A stretch of DNA of 55,142 nucleotides. Source: Flavobacteriia bacterium. Lineage in GTDB: Bacteria; Bacteroidota; Bacteroidia; Flavobacteriales; Schleiferiaceae. Numbering within the stretch: the first letter of the stretch is position 1; the number at the start of each line of letters is the position of its first letter. Where the stretch lies: the NCBI GenBank assembly GCA_013373425.1, contig JABXHW010000060.1, positions 1 through 55,142 of the forward strand. Reading direction: 5' to 3'. Positions 7,927 to 15,521 of the stretch are shown here, piece by piece. The notes below the pieces were generated by a model. It was given only the letters and a program-made list of their open reading frames with translations. It had not been told where the DNA came from and did no database searches. Made by a program: the position numbers and the translations under genes.

Positions 7927-8000
7927 GTGTTGCGACTAGTTCAGGAACACAAGGTACAATCTTCAAGAGTGAAGAAACAAGAGGGGCTATAAAAAGCGAA

Positions 8001-8021
8001 CCCCGCTCAAAATGAGCGGGG
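8001..8021 (-). terminator. Terminator of the rpsF-rpsR-rplI operon
   Basis: A 9-bp perfect stem (ccccgctca / tgagcgggg) with a 3-nt loop lies 32 bp past the rplI stop. On the minus strand a T-rich stretch (five T) follows about six bases later. Confidence 0.7.
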
Positions 8022-8052
8022 GACTCGCAATAAACAAAGCTGATTTGTCAGC

Positions 8053-8505
8053 TTAAGCGTCTGTTCCAACCACTTCGAACTCCAACTCGAAGCTCACGTC
8101 GCGGTGTAGGCGCATTTTAGCAATCTGGTTTCCAACGTTCTTTACAGAACCACCGAGGATAGTGATGAATCGACGATCCACCTCGAAACCTCTCTTGCTG
8201 AGTTCGTCAGCAAGGTGGTTGTTTGTAATCGCACCGAAGAGTTTGCCATTCTTTCCTGCCTTTGCAGAAATCTTGAGCTCGTTCTTTTGAAGTTGCTCGG
8301 CCATCTTCTTAGCGTCGTTGATAAGCTTTTCTTCTTTGTGTGCACGCTGACGAAGGTTCTCCGCCAATACTTTCTTAGCACTGTCAGTAGCAAGCTTAGC
8401 TTTTCCTTGTGGGATGAGGAAGTTACGACCGTAGCCGTCCTTCACAGTTACCACTTCGTCTTTAAAGCCAAGGTTCTCTACGTCTTGGGTCAAAATAATG
8501 TCCAT
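8053..8505 (-). CDS. rplI: 50S ribosomal protein L9
   Basis: Protein of 150 aa, typical for L9. The N-terminal signature is M-D-I-I-L-T-Q-D-V-E-N-L-G with K-D-G-Y-G-R-N-F-L-I-P and G-K-A; a long charged connecting helix follows (about 45-75), then the C-terminal domain. L9 binds 23S rRNA and spans two globular domains joined by that helix. Last gene of the rpsF-rpsR-rplI operon, 9 bp after rpsR, with a terminator downstream. Confidence 0.97.
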   Translation of the reverse strand: MDIILTQDVENLGFKDEVVTVKDGYGRNFLIPQGKAKLATDSAKKVLAENLRQRAHKEEKLINDAKKMAEQLQKNELKISAKAGKNGKLFGAITNNHLADELSKRGFEVDRRFITILGGSVKNVGNQIAKMRLHRDVSFELEFEVVGTDA

Positions 8506-8514
8506 GGTAATCCC

Positions 8515-8808
8515 TTATTTCAAGTTGTCGGCAACGTAAGGCATGAGGCCAAGGTGGCGCGCACGCTTAATTGCTTGAGACAATTTGCGTTGATACTTGA
8601 GTGAAGTTCCAGTGATACGACGTGGAAGGATTTTACCTTGCTCGTTTACAAAACGAAGAAGGAACTCTGGATCCTTGTAGTCGATGTGCTTGATGCCATA
8701 CTTCTTGAAGCGGCAATACTTCTCCTTGATACCGGTGTCAATGCTGATCGGCTGTAGGTAGCGAATTTCGCTTTGAGAAGACTGTTGTGCGGTTTGCTCT
8801 AAATTCAT
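8515..8808 (-). CDS. rpsR: 30S ribosomal protein S18
   Basis: Protein of 97 aa. The S18 core is clear: [17 protein letters not shown], then [10 protein letters not shown] and the helix ending [10 protein letters not shown]. The first ~20 residues (Gln/Ser-rich) extend beyond the minimal S18, as is common in Bacteroidota. S18 pairs with S6 on the 30S platform, and the two genes lie 11 bp apart. Confidence 0.97.
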   Translation of the reverse strand: MNLEQTAQQSSQSEIRYLQPISIDTGIKEKYCRFKKYGIKHIDYKDPEFLLRFVNEQGKILPRRITGTSLKYQRKLSQAIKRARHLGLMPYVADNLK

Positions 8809-8819
8809 GGTACTTGGAA

Positions 8820-9158
8820 TTAGGCGTTAGACTTTTGCTTCTTGCGACGCTTGTCTGCGTAATCAACACCGTACTTGTCCATCTTGATGGTCAAGAATCG
8901 CATGATTCGCTCGTCACGCTTCATTTCAACTTCCATTGGAGCGATAGTCGTTCCTGGAGCCTTGAATTCAACAAAGTGGTAAAATCCACTCTTCTTTTTC
9001 TCAATGGCGTAAGCCAATTTTTTCAACCCCCAGTTCTCGTGGTTGATGATCTCTCCGCCTGCGTTCTTAATCAAGCCAAGATACTTCTCTGCCGCTTCCC
9101 TTACCTGTTCATCAGATAAGACGGGATTCAAAATGAAAACGGTCTCGTACTGGTTCAT
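8820..9158 (-). CDS. rpsF: 30S ribosomal protein S6
   Basis: Protein of 112 aa with the S6 pattern [16 protein letters not shown], the W-G-L-K-K-L-A-Y-x-I-x-K-K-K-x-G-F-Y core and the R-F-L-T-I-K strand. The ATG at 9158 is chosen although the frame is open to 9209: the predicted promoter -7 box (9207-9214) overlaps the longer start, and S6 proteins begin at this methionine. The C-terminus is a basic tail (RRKKQK). First gene of the operon with rpsR and rplI. Confidence 0.97.
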   Translation of the reverse strand: MNQYETVFILNPVLSDEQVREAAEKYLGLIKNAGGEIINHENWGLKKLAYAIEKKKSGFYHFVEFKAPGTTIAPMEVEMKRDERIMRFLTIKMDKYGVDYADKRRKKQKSNA

Positions 9159-9178
9159 AAATAATTGAATTTGAATGC

Positions 9179-9200
9179 GATCCACGTTCATTCGTGAATC
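9179..9200 (-). promoter_or_regulatory. Hairpin at the 5' end of the rpsF transcript
   Basis: In the short rpsF leader, an 8-bp stem (gattcacg / cgtggatc, one G-T pair) closes a six-base loop and ends 20 bp before the ATG. It starts close to the predicted transcription start. rpsF leaders in many bacteria carry an S6:S18-binding hairpin; a CCG-containing stretch lies just 5' of this stem. Assignment to that leader family is a guess. Confidence 0.35.
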
Positions 9201-9206
9201 GGGCGG

Positions 9207-9237
9207 CAAAGATACAACGTAGTGTGTTGATTTACAA
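9207..9237 (-). promoter_or_regulatory. Promoter of rpsF-rpsR-rplI
   Basis: On the minus strand TTG (9235-9237), a 20-bp spacer and TATCTTTG (9207-9214) match the Bacteroidota -33/-7 promoter (TTG, N19-21, TAnnTTTG) exactly. Start of transcription is expected near 9200-9203, giving a leader of about 40-45 nt. Confidence 0.8.
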
Positions 9238-9261
9238 TAGAGAGAAGGAAAAATGGATAGT

Positions 9262-9340
9262 GGACGGAGGGCCGAGGACGGAGGTGTGGCACTGCCATCA
9301 ATTTCCTCCTCACGTCCCTACGTCCGCACATCCGTACTTC
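9262..9340. repeat. Heptamer and octamer arrays between hflC and rpsF
   Basis: Four 7-nt units starting GG (GGACGGA, GGGCCGA, a second GGACGGA, GGTGTGG) fill 9262-9289. After 19 bases come four 8-nt units at 9309-9340, such as cctacgtc and cgtacttc. The two halves are roughly of opposite purine/pyrimidine bias. Same style of periodicity as the arrays at 1618, 3534 and 11329. Confidence 0.75.
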
Positions 9341-9345
9341 CCCAC

Positions 9346-10287
9346 CTATTGCGAATCTTCCAAGTACTGATAAAGCTCAGAGTCAGTCGATAGAATAACC
9401 GTCGTTTGTTCGTCGAAGGTTTTCTCTAAAGTTTCCATGGACTTCAAGAAGCTGTACAGTTCTCTTGCTGCGGCAGAGCGGTTGTAAGCTTGAGCATAGA
9501 TAGCGGCTGCTTCTGCATCAGCTTCACCTCGAATTTCCTCGGCTGTTCTGAAGGCTTCCGATTGAATGGTTTGGAGGTCGCGTTCCTTTTCACCATTAAT
9601 TCTCGAAGCCTCACCTTGCCCCTCGGATCTAAATTTGTCGGCTATTCTGAAGCGCTCACTTTTCATTCGTTCGTAGACCTGAGTTCTCACTTCCTCGATG
9701 TAATTGATACGCTTGAATCTGAAATCAAGAATTCGAACACCGAGTTCGTTGGCTCGTTCGTTGGCAGACTCTTGGATCATGTTTTGGATACGTTGGCGTC
9801 CTACGGATATGTCAATCAATGTATCACCGATCAATTCGCTTATTCTACCAGAGGATTGCGGACTTCTATTTGTACTTCTCACAGCTTCCTCCAAATTGTG
9901 GTTCGCAATGAAGTCACGGGTTTCACCATCCAAAATGTCGTCAATTCTCGATTGCGCTCCACGTTCATTCTGCATACGCTTGAAGAACTGCAAAGGGTCA
10001 GTAATCTGCCATCTAGCATAAGTGTCCACAAAAATGAATTTCTTGGATTTAGTGGGAACTTGATTTGGATCGCCATCCCATTCCAAGAAGCGCTTGTCGA
10101 AGAAATGGGCCTTCTGGACAAAAGGAACTTTAAAGTGAACTCCTGGCTCTGTAACCGCTTCACCTACGGGTCGACCAAACTGCGTAACCACAACCTGCTC
10201 ATATTCACGAACAATATAGAAGGAGCTCGCAAATGTGATAACGCCGGTCAAGGCTACAAATAGGATTATAATATTTCTAATTTTCAT
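9346..10287 (-). CDS. hflC: HflC, protease modulator (SPFH/band 7 protein)
   Basis: Protein of 313 aa with one N-terminal membrane anchor (about residues 5-25) and an SPFH/prohibitin domain opening with Y-I-V-R-E-Y-E-Q-V-V-V-T-Q-F-G-R-P and the EPGVHFKVPF signature. A long Ala/Glu-rich helical region follows (G-E-A-S-R-I-N-G-E-K-E-R-D), ending in A-R-E-L-Y-S-F-L as in HflC. Family knowledge: HflK and HflC form a large cage around the FtsH protease and modulate its access to membrane proteins. Its ATG overlaps the hflK stop by one base (TAATG), so the pair is coupled. Confidence 0.93.
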   Translation of the reverse strand: MKIRNIIILFVALTGVITFASSFYIVREYEQVVVTQFGRPVGEAVTEPGVHFKVPFVQKAHFFDKRFLEWDGDPNQVPTKSKKFIFVDTYARWQITDPLQFFKRMQNERGAQSRIDDILDGETRDFIANHNLEEAVRSTNRSPQSSGRISELIGDTLIDISVGRQRIQNMIQESANERANELGVRILDFRFKRINYIEEVRTQVYERMKSERFRIADKFRSEGQGEASRINGEKERDLQTIQSEAFRTAEEIRGEADAEAAAIYAQAYNRSAAARELYSFLKSMETLEKTFDEQTTVILSTDSELYQYLEDSQ

Positions 10288-11258
10288 TATTGAGGGTTTG
10301 AGGCTTGTTCGAGTTGCATTTGAAGAAGGGGTAAGATGTTATTACCCGATTCGTCTGTGATGATCCGATTGCCCAACTTGGGCAAGATGCGTTGCATGGT
10401 TTCCAAGTAAATACGCTTCTTGGTCACCTCTGGAGCTCGAACATATTCGTTATACAGTGCGATAAAGCGTGCAGCTTCACCTTCAGCATTATTAACTCGG
10501 GCCGTGGCATAACCGTCGGCCTTATTGATGGTCTCTTCTGCCTGACCTCTTGCTCTAGGAATCACTCGGTTGTAATCCGATCTCGCTTGGTTAATCAAGG
10601 TCTCCTTTTCTTGCTGAGCTTCGTTCACTGCGTTGAAGGCAGCTTTTACAGGATCAGGTGGGTTCACGTCTTGTAAAACGACCTGGTCGATTTCTAAGCC
10701 TAGACTGTATTCATCACACAGCTTTTGAAGCAAGACTTGAGCCTCACTTGCAATCTCGGCACGACCAATTGTGATGACTTCATTTACGGTCCTGTCGCCT
10801 ACAATCTGGCGCATTGCCGCTTCAGAGACATCACGCAATGTCGTTTCGGGGTTTCGTACTTTGAAAAGGTAGTTGTACGGGTCTTTCACGCGATACTGAA
10901 CCACCCATTCCACATCAGCGAGGTTAAGGTCGCCAGTGAGCATCAGAGATTCATCATCGTATCCATTCTTAGAATATTCTGATTCTACTCCGGCTCTCAC
11001 CGTTCTGAAACCAAATTCCTGCTTTTGCTGTCTTTCTACCGCAACACGTGCAACCGATTCAATGATAGGTATCTTGAAGTGAAGACCAGGTTCAAGCGTT
11101 CTGCTGTACTTGCCAAATTGGGTAACTACTCCAACTTCTTCCGTTTCAATTTGAACGAAACTTCCAAAGAGAAGTATGAGTCCCAATATGGAAATCACTC
11201 CGATCCGTACATACCTAAGTATTTGGCGGAGTTGATTTTTAGAGTTGTTTTCGGCCAT
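10287..11258 (-). CDS. hflK: HflK, FtsH protease modulator
   Basis: Protein of 323 aa. A cytoplasmic N-terminus, one membrane segment (about 17-37), then the SPFH domain (V-T-Q-F-G-K-Y-S-R-T-L-E-P-G-L-H-F-K-I-P) and the HflK block L-N-L-A-D-V-E-W-V-V-Q-Y-R with D-V-N-P-P-D-P-V. The helical part contains R-A-R-G-Q-A-E-E and ends in the L-E-T-M-Q-R-I-L-P segment. It lacks the Gly-rich N-terminus of proteobacterial HflK, which is usual outside Proteobacteria. Forms the FtsH-HflKC complex with the next gene. Confidence 0.92.
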   Translation of the reverse strand: MAENNSKNQLRQILRYVRIGVISILGLILLFGSFVQIETEEVGVVTQFGKYSRTLEPGLHFKIPIIESVARVAVERQQKQEFGFRTVRAGVESEYSKNGYDDESLMLTGDLNLADVEWVVQYRVKDPYNYLFKVRNPETTLRDVSEAAMRQIVGDRTVNEVITIGRAEIASEAQVLLQKLCDEYSLGLEIDQVVLQDVNPPDPVKAAFNAVNEAQQEKETLINQARSDYNRVIPRARGQAEETINKADGYATARVNNAEGEAARFIALYNEYVRAPEVTKKRIYLETMQRILPKLGNRIITDESGNNILPLLQMQLEQASNPQ

Positions 11259-11603
11259 AGTCTATTTGAGTTATGATTTTGATTGTTCGTTTAATCTAAA
11301 CAACTCAAAAATGTCTACATAGTTGAAAAGAGTAGAGGTCGAAGAGCAGAGAGTGAAGGGCGATTAAGGAGGACTGGGGACCAAAGACCGAAGAAGGAGG
11401 TTATAAGCCGACTATTTTTCGGAGTACTACCTCGGTCCCCCGTCCTCCGTCAATTCCTCCTCCATCCCATTCTGAGAATTTAACTTCCATACTGAGACCA
11501 ACGCCCTCATTTCACACCTATTTAGTACTTCCGGGAAGCGCATGTTCTGCAGCACGTAGCGCCAGTTTTACATTTGACTAAATCACTGTGAAAACAACTG
11601 ATC
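11259..11603. other. Intergenic region between hflK and the polysaccharide locus
   Basis: This 345-bp divergent gap is dominated by the heptamer array at 11329-11398 and its inverted partner at 11431-11451. No gene is seen. It marks the left border of the exopolysaccharide locus. Confidence 0.5.
11329..11451. repeat. Ten in-phase heptamers plus inverted heptamers
   Basis: From 11329 to 11398 ten consecutive 7-nt units stay in phase, mostly starting AG or GG and purine-rich (for example AGGTCGA, AGAGTGA, AGACCGA). After 32 bases, three units of the complementary type (CTCGGTC, CCCCGTC, CTCCGTC) occupy 11431-11451, giving an imperfect inverted arrangement. A small ccga/tcgg hairpin sits in the spacer. 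Confidence 0.8.
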
Positions 11604-12767
11604 ATGCTAAACATCTTCTTTTATATTGCCTTCGGATACCTCGGGATTTGGACTGCCTACCTGGGCTTCTTTTCTATCCTGGGAGTGTTTCATCGTCCCA
11701 AGAAAATGCTGCGACGGGTAAAATCGAATTCCTATGCGGTCATTGTGCCTGCTTATAAGGAAGATGCGGTGATCATCGATTCAGTTTCCCAAAATCTGAA
11801 GCAGTTTGGTAGTGATGTACGGAGTCGACTCTTTGTCGTTGCAGATTCTTTGTCTACTGAAACGCTTCAGAATTTGAGCGAATTGAATGTGACTATCATT
11901 CCCGTCCACTTCGATCATTCTACCAAGGCGAAAGCAATCAACGAAGCGCTAAAGCACATTTACTCAAGTGAATTTTCACACACAGTTATTCTTGATGCGG
12001 ATAATATTATGGACCAAGACTTCTTCGCGAAGCTTGAGGCTTATCCGAACGCTAGATTGAAAGCGGCGCAAGTGCATAGAACAGCTAAAAACCAGAACTC
12101 TTCGATGGCCATTCTCGACTCATTAAATGAGGAAATGGGAAATCACATTTTTAGAAAAGGTCATGTTGTAGCAGGATTGAGCTCAGCACTCATCGGCTCG
12201 GGGATGGTTTTCGAAACGGAATTATTTAAGTCGGCCATGCAATCGATTCGCGACACGGCGTCGGAAGATAAAATGTTGGAGTTTGGATTACTAGAGCGCG
12301 GGATTCGGGTGAGCTATCTCCCGGATGTTTTGGTGTTCGACGAAAAAGTGTCTAATGCTATTCAGTTTGAAGGACAACGATCTAGATGGGTGGCTGCTCG
12401 CTTCTTCTACCTGAAAAACTTCGCTTGGAAAGCTTGGAAGCAGTTGCTTTCTGGTAACTTCGATTATTTCAACAAGTGGCTGCAGTTTCTATTGCCACAA
12501 AAAATCCTTCTCCTAGGATCTACATTTCTGCTCGGTGTAGTTAGTCTTTTTAATCCAGCATGGATCGTCCTTGGAGTTGGGCTAGTTGCGACTCAAATAG
12601 TGATGATTGCCGTGTGTATCCCAGGGCGACTTGTGAATGCGGAAATGCTGAAGAGCGCCCTCCTTCTTCCTGTCGTGCTTTGGAAAATGCTCAGCTTGAT
12701 GTTACGCATAAGAAAGATCGATACCCAGAAGTTCAACGTTACAGAAAAGGGGCAGCTCGCATCATGA
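11604..12767 (+). CDS. Membrane-bound glycosyltransferase, family 2 (processive type)
   Basis: Protein of 387 aa. An N-terminal membrane helix (about 3-27) precedes a GT2 domain (A-V-I-V-P-A-Y-K-E-D at about 48), with the metal-binding D-A-D in I-L-D-A-D-N, a later S-E-D-K and the acceptor-site Q-R-S-R-W. That Q-x-x-R-W motif is characteristic of cellulose/hyaluronan synthase-like enzymes. Two C-terminal membrane helices follow (about 300-345). It probably adds sugars to the lipid-linked exopolysaccharide repeat or makes a homopolymer; the sugar is unknown. First gene of the locus on the plus strand, overlapping the sulfotransferase gene (ATGA). Confidence 0.82.
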   Translation: MLNIFFYIAFGYLGIWTAYLGFFSILGVFHRPKKMLRRVKSNSYAVIVPAYKEDAVIIDSVSQNLKQFGSDVRSRLFVVADSLSTETLQNLSELNVTIIPVHFDHSTKAKAINEALKHIYSSEFSHTVILDADNIMDQDFFAKLEAYPNARLKAAQVHRTAKNQNSSMAILDSLNEEMGNHIFRKGHVVAGLSSALIGSGMVFETELFKSAMQSIRDTASEDKMLEFGLLERGIRVSYLPDVLVFDEKVSNAIQFEGQRSRWVAARFFYLKNFAWKAWKQLLSGNFDYFNKWLQFLLPQKILLLGSTFLLGVVSLFNPAWIVLGVGLVATQIVMIAVCIPGRLVNAEMLKSALLLPVVLWKMLSLMLRIRKIDTQKFNVTEKGQLAS

Positions 12768-13696
12768 TGAAAGTAAAATCTCGACTAATGCAAAGGGTTC
12801 GTCCCTATGTGCTTAGTGCCAATTATCGTTTAGGCAATTACAAGGATGTCCATTGGATCATCGGGTCTGGTCGTTCAGGCTCCACCTGGGTTTCAGATAT
12901 GATTGGCTATCGACGCAAATTGCGCAATGTTCTAGAACCCTATCGCCCGCATGTTATTGAACAATCGAATCTTATGCCGCTTCATGCTTATGTACGAAGC
13001 GGTACACTCCCTGAAGATCTGAGAACCTATTATGCTTCGGTTTTCTCAGGGGAATTTCAACATCCCGACATGGATAGTGCGGCGAACTCGCTGTTTTACC
13101 GTGGGTTATTGGTGAAAGATGTCTTTGCATCATTATTCGCAAAGAGTGTATCCGATGCCTTTCCTCAGGTAAAAGTATCCTTGCTGATTCGCAACCCTCA
13201 TGATGTTGCTATCAGTATGATGAGCAAGTCGAGCTGGACGTGGATTGATGATCCTGCAGTTTTTCTAGAGAATGAAGAGCTCGTTGAGGATTATTTGGAG
13301 CCTTTCAAAGATCTAATTCAAGATATTAGCGAAGGCAGAAGTCAATACTTGAAGTACATCACAGTGTGGTGCATATCGAACTACGTACCATTGATGCAGT
13401 TCGGTCTCGACGGTCTCAATGTCCTCTATTACGATTGTATCAAACGTGATCCGGTTGGGGAGGTTTGGGACTATTGGGAGAGATGGGGGAATAGTCGTAG
13501 AAGAATGGTCATTCCGACCTGGAAGTCGAAGAAGCTCAGCGCTGTTTCTATCGGTCGTAAGTCGATTGTAAATGAGCCAGGCAGATCTGAAGTGGAGAGA
13601 GGGAGAAGAATTCTAGAAGACTTTGGATTCGGCCAGCTCTACACTATGGATGGCCGGCCGAATCGCGATGCACTGAGTAAAACTTTTGTGCCTTAA
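12764..13696 (+). CDS. Sulfotransferase
   Basis: Protein of 310 aa. The PAPS-binding 5'-phosphosulfate loop is W-I-I-G-S-G-R-S-G-S-T-W near residue 27, and the 3'-phosphate motif is L-L-I-R-N-P-H-D-V-A-I-S-M-M. These define cytosolic carbohydrate/Stf-type sulfotransferases that move sulfate from PAPS to an acceptor. The ATG at 12764 is chosen because it overlaps the upstream stop as ATGA; the frame is open further upstream inside the glycosyltransferase gene. It converges on the acetyltransferase gene, and the two share a TTAA at their stops. Likely decorates the polysaccharide made here. Confidence 0.82.
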   Translation: MMKVKSRLMQRVRPYVLSANYRLGNYKDVHWIIGSGRSGSTWVSDMIGYRRKLRNVLEPYRPHVIEQSNLMPLHAYVRSGTLPEDLRTYYASVFSGEFQHPDMDSAANSLFYRGLLVKDVFASLFAKSVSDAFPQVKVSLLIRNPHDVAISMMSKSSWTWIDDPAVFLENEELVEDYLEPFKDLIQDISEGRSQYLKYITVWCISNYVPLMQFGLDGLNVLYYDCIKRDPVGEVWDYWERWGNSRRRMVIPTWKSKKLSAVSIGRKSIVNEPGRSEVERGRRILEDFGFGQLYTMDGRPNRDALSKTFVP

Positions 13697-14304
13697 ACGC
13701 GCTCCCATTCTTCTGTTTCAAAATTGTATTTCTTGATCACCTTGGCAGGATTCCCTGCGGCAATGCTGTAGTCGGGAACATCTTTTGTCACCACACTACC
13801 GGCGGCTACCACTGAATTCTTTCCAATGGTCACTCCAGCAGTAATTACACTATTAGCGGCAATCCATGCTCCGGATTTGATGTGAATCGGAGCAGTGTTG
13901 ATCGGCTGTTGGTGAATTGGAGTGTGTACATCTCTGTATTCATGGTTGAGTCCGGATAGTGTTACGTGTTGTGCGAAGATTACATCGTCCTCGATAATGG
14001 CGGGACCAATTACCGTATTGCCAATACCGATGCGAGTTCGATCTCCAATGTGAACATCACCGACACCATTATTGATAACACTGAAATCTTCGATGGTGCT
14101 GTTCGCGCCAATGTGAAACTTTCTGTGAGGCAATACGTCCATTCGGACCCGGCGACAGATTTTGGCTCCTTTGCCCTTTGAGTGTACCACTGGGTTCACA
14201 AACCAGCTCACCCATTTTCTAGGTCGAGCTTGATTTTTAGGAACCATGAGTTGATGTAACAATGACTTCAACTTTTGATTTTGGAGTAAGGCTGACGTTG
14301 TCAT
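13693..14304 (-). CDS. Left-handed beta-helix acetyltransferase
   Basis: Protein of 203 aa with hexapeptide repeats from about residue 75 (I-G-A-N-S-T-I-E-D; I-G-D-R-T-R-I-G; I-G-K-N-S-V-V-A-A-G-S-V-V-T-K-D-V). The C-terminal pattern G-N-P-A-K-V-I-K-K is typical of WcaF/NodL/maltose-O-acetyltransferase-type enzymes, and the catalytic His is probably the one in S-G-L-N-H-E-Y. Transfers acetyl from acetyl-CoA to a sugar. The ATG at 14304 overlaps the upstream glycosyltransferase stop as ATGA; an earlier in-frame start at 14346 is less likely. Probably O-acetylates the polysaccharide. Confidence 0.85.
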   Translation of the reverse strand: MTTSALLQNQKLKSLLHQLMVPKNQARPRKWVSWFVNPVVHSKGKGAKICRRVRMDVLPHRKFHIGANSTIEDFSVINNGVGDVHIGDRTRIGIGNTVIGPAIIEDDVIFAQHVTLSGLNHEYRDVHTPIHQQPINTAPIHIKSGAWIAANSVITAGVTIGKNSVVAAGSVVTKDVPDYSIAAGNPAKVIKKYNFETEEWERV

Positions 14305-15488
14305 GATGCTAAGGCTTGATAGATTTTGTCCACTGAGTTTTTCCAAGAGTGCATGGATGCGAACTCGATTCTTTTAGTAGCAAGATGCGGGGAATTTGAA
14401 GCCAAGGCCTCTCTAATTGCACTCTGATACCCCTTCACTCCTGTAGTTAGATAGCAGTGGTCTGCGAACATTTCCATTGCTCTTGTTTTCGTCGCTACGG
14501 TTGGCTTACCCATAAAGAGATACTCATCAATCTTCCTTGGATAATTACCGATGGTAACTTCGTTGACACGTTGTGGATTGATGGCCACGTCGAATGAACG
14601 GATATAAGATGCCAACTCTTCTTGAGGCTTCGAACCTGTGAAAGTGACATTGTCTAGATCGTGCATAGCGCTCGATTGAAAGGCTGGATCTTCTGGACCC
14701 ACAAATACCCATTGCCACTGACGGTTTTCTGCAGTGAGCTTCTCCAGAAGTTGCACATCGAGGCGCTGACTGTTCAATGCTCCTACATAGCCGATTACTG
14801 GCTTCTCCTTGGAAAATGGTTCACTCGAAATTTCAAGGGCTTCCTTAAATAAGGTGTAATCACAACCCTGTCCTACGAAGCTTGAGTTCTCATTGTACTG
14901 CTTGGCGATATCAGATAAGAACTCTGAATTGCACACCACTGCGTCGTATTTAGCAAGAATTTCAGGCTCAATTCGCTTTCCGTGCTTCTGCCAGTATGGG
15001 ACAGCCAAGAAATAGTCGCGATAGTAGTAAAGGCTCTTCTTCGCATCCAACATGGTGTTCAGATGGAAGCCATTAAACAATTCTCCATCATTTAAGAAGA
15101 TGTAGTTCTCCAAGCCTAAATGAGCCACAGCTTTCTTAATCTCCTTCGCCAACAAGTAGTTGTTGAAACGAAGCGCCAAGTCGTACCATGAACCTTCAGG
15201 GAAACGATTAATAGATAATAGTGTGCAACTAGGAGTAAATGCAAATAGGTTTTCACTCACTTGCTCAATTTGAGAATCAATACCTGTCTTCTCACCTCGC
15301 TTGTTCTTTGCCGACGTGCTCGTGCGGTTTTGGAAACCCTTCATGCGCGTGAGAATGTCAAGAGGACGATTCACGTACAGCACCTTGTTGTCTTTGGAAA
15401 TCTCCATCGCGATGTTCTTGGCATTGCTTCCGATTTCAGTGCCCCAGCTTTGCTGCGACAGGATCACGTAGTTAAATCTTTTTGTCAT
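14301..15488 (-). CDS. Glycosyltransferase, GT4/TuaH-like
   Basis: Protein of 395 aa with a GT-B fold. The N-terminal half begins F-N-Y-V-I-L-S-Q-Q-S-W-G. The C-terminal half has the strand V-I-G-Y-V-G-A-L, the F-V-G-P-E-D turn, and the nucleotide-sugar-binding stretch K-I-D-E-Y-L-F-M-G-K-P-T-V-A-T. This is the pattern of family 4 transferases related to TuaH. No membrane segment. Forms a two-gene operon with the acetyltransferase, divergent from the flippase. Sugar and acceptor unknown. Confidence 0.8.
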   Translation of the reverse strand: MTKRFNYVILSQQSWGTEIGSNAKNIAMEISKDNKVLYVNRPLDILTRMKGFQNRTSTSAKNKRGEKTGIDSQIEQVSENLFAFTPSCTLLSINRFPEGSWYDLALRFNNYLLAKEIKKAVAHLGLENYIFLNDGELFNGFHLNTMLDAKKSLYYYRDYFLAVPYWQKHGKRIEPEILAKYDAVVCNSEFLSDIAKQYNENSSFVGQGCDYTLFKEALEISSEPFSKEKPVIGYVGALNSQRLDVQLLEKLTAENRQWQWVFVGPEDPAFQSSAMHDLDNVTFTGSKPQEELASYIRSFDVAINPQRVNEVTIGNYPRKIDEYLFMGKPTVATKTRAMEMFADHCYLTTGVKGYQSAIREALASNSPHLATKRIEFASMHSWKNSVDKIYQALAS

Positions 15489-15521
15489 CTTTCAAGTATT
15501 AATGACTCAAGAGTACGAAGA

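Noticed and set aside
9490-10263. Open 257-codon frame on the plus strand opposite hflC
   Set aside because: Fully antisense to hflC, with no recognisable motif; its openness follows from the codon pattern of hflC.
12560-12763. Upstream extension of the first sulfotransferase
   Set aside because: It overlaps the 3' end of the glycosyltransferase in another frame; the ATGA start at 12764 gives a normal sulfotransferase N-terminus.
15261-15521. N-terminal extension of the flippase gene
   Set aside because: This part is antisense to the 5' end of the glycosyltransferase at 14301-15488 and shows no membrane or signal pattern; the GTG at 15522 fits better.
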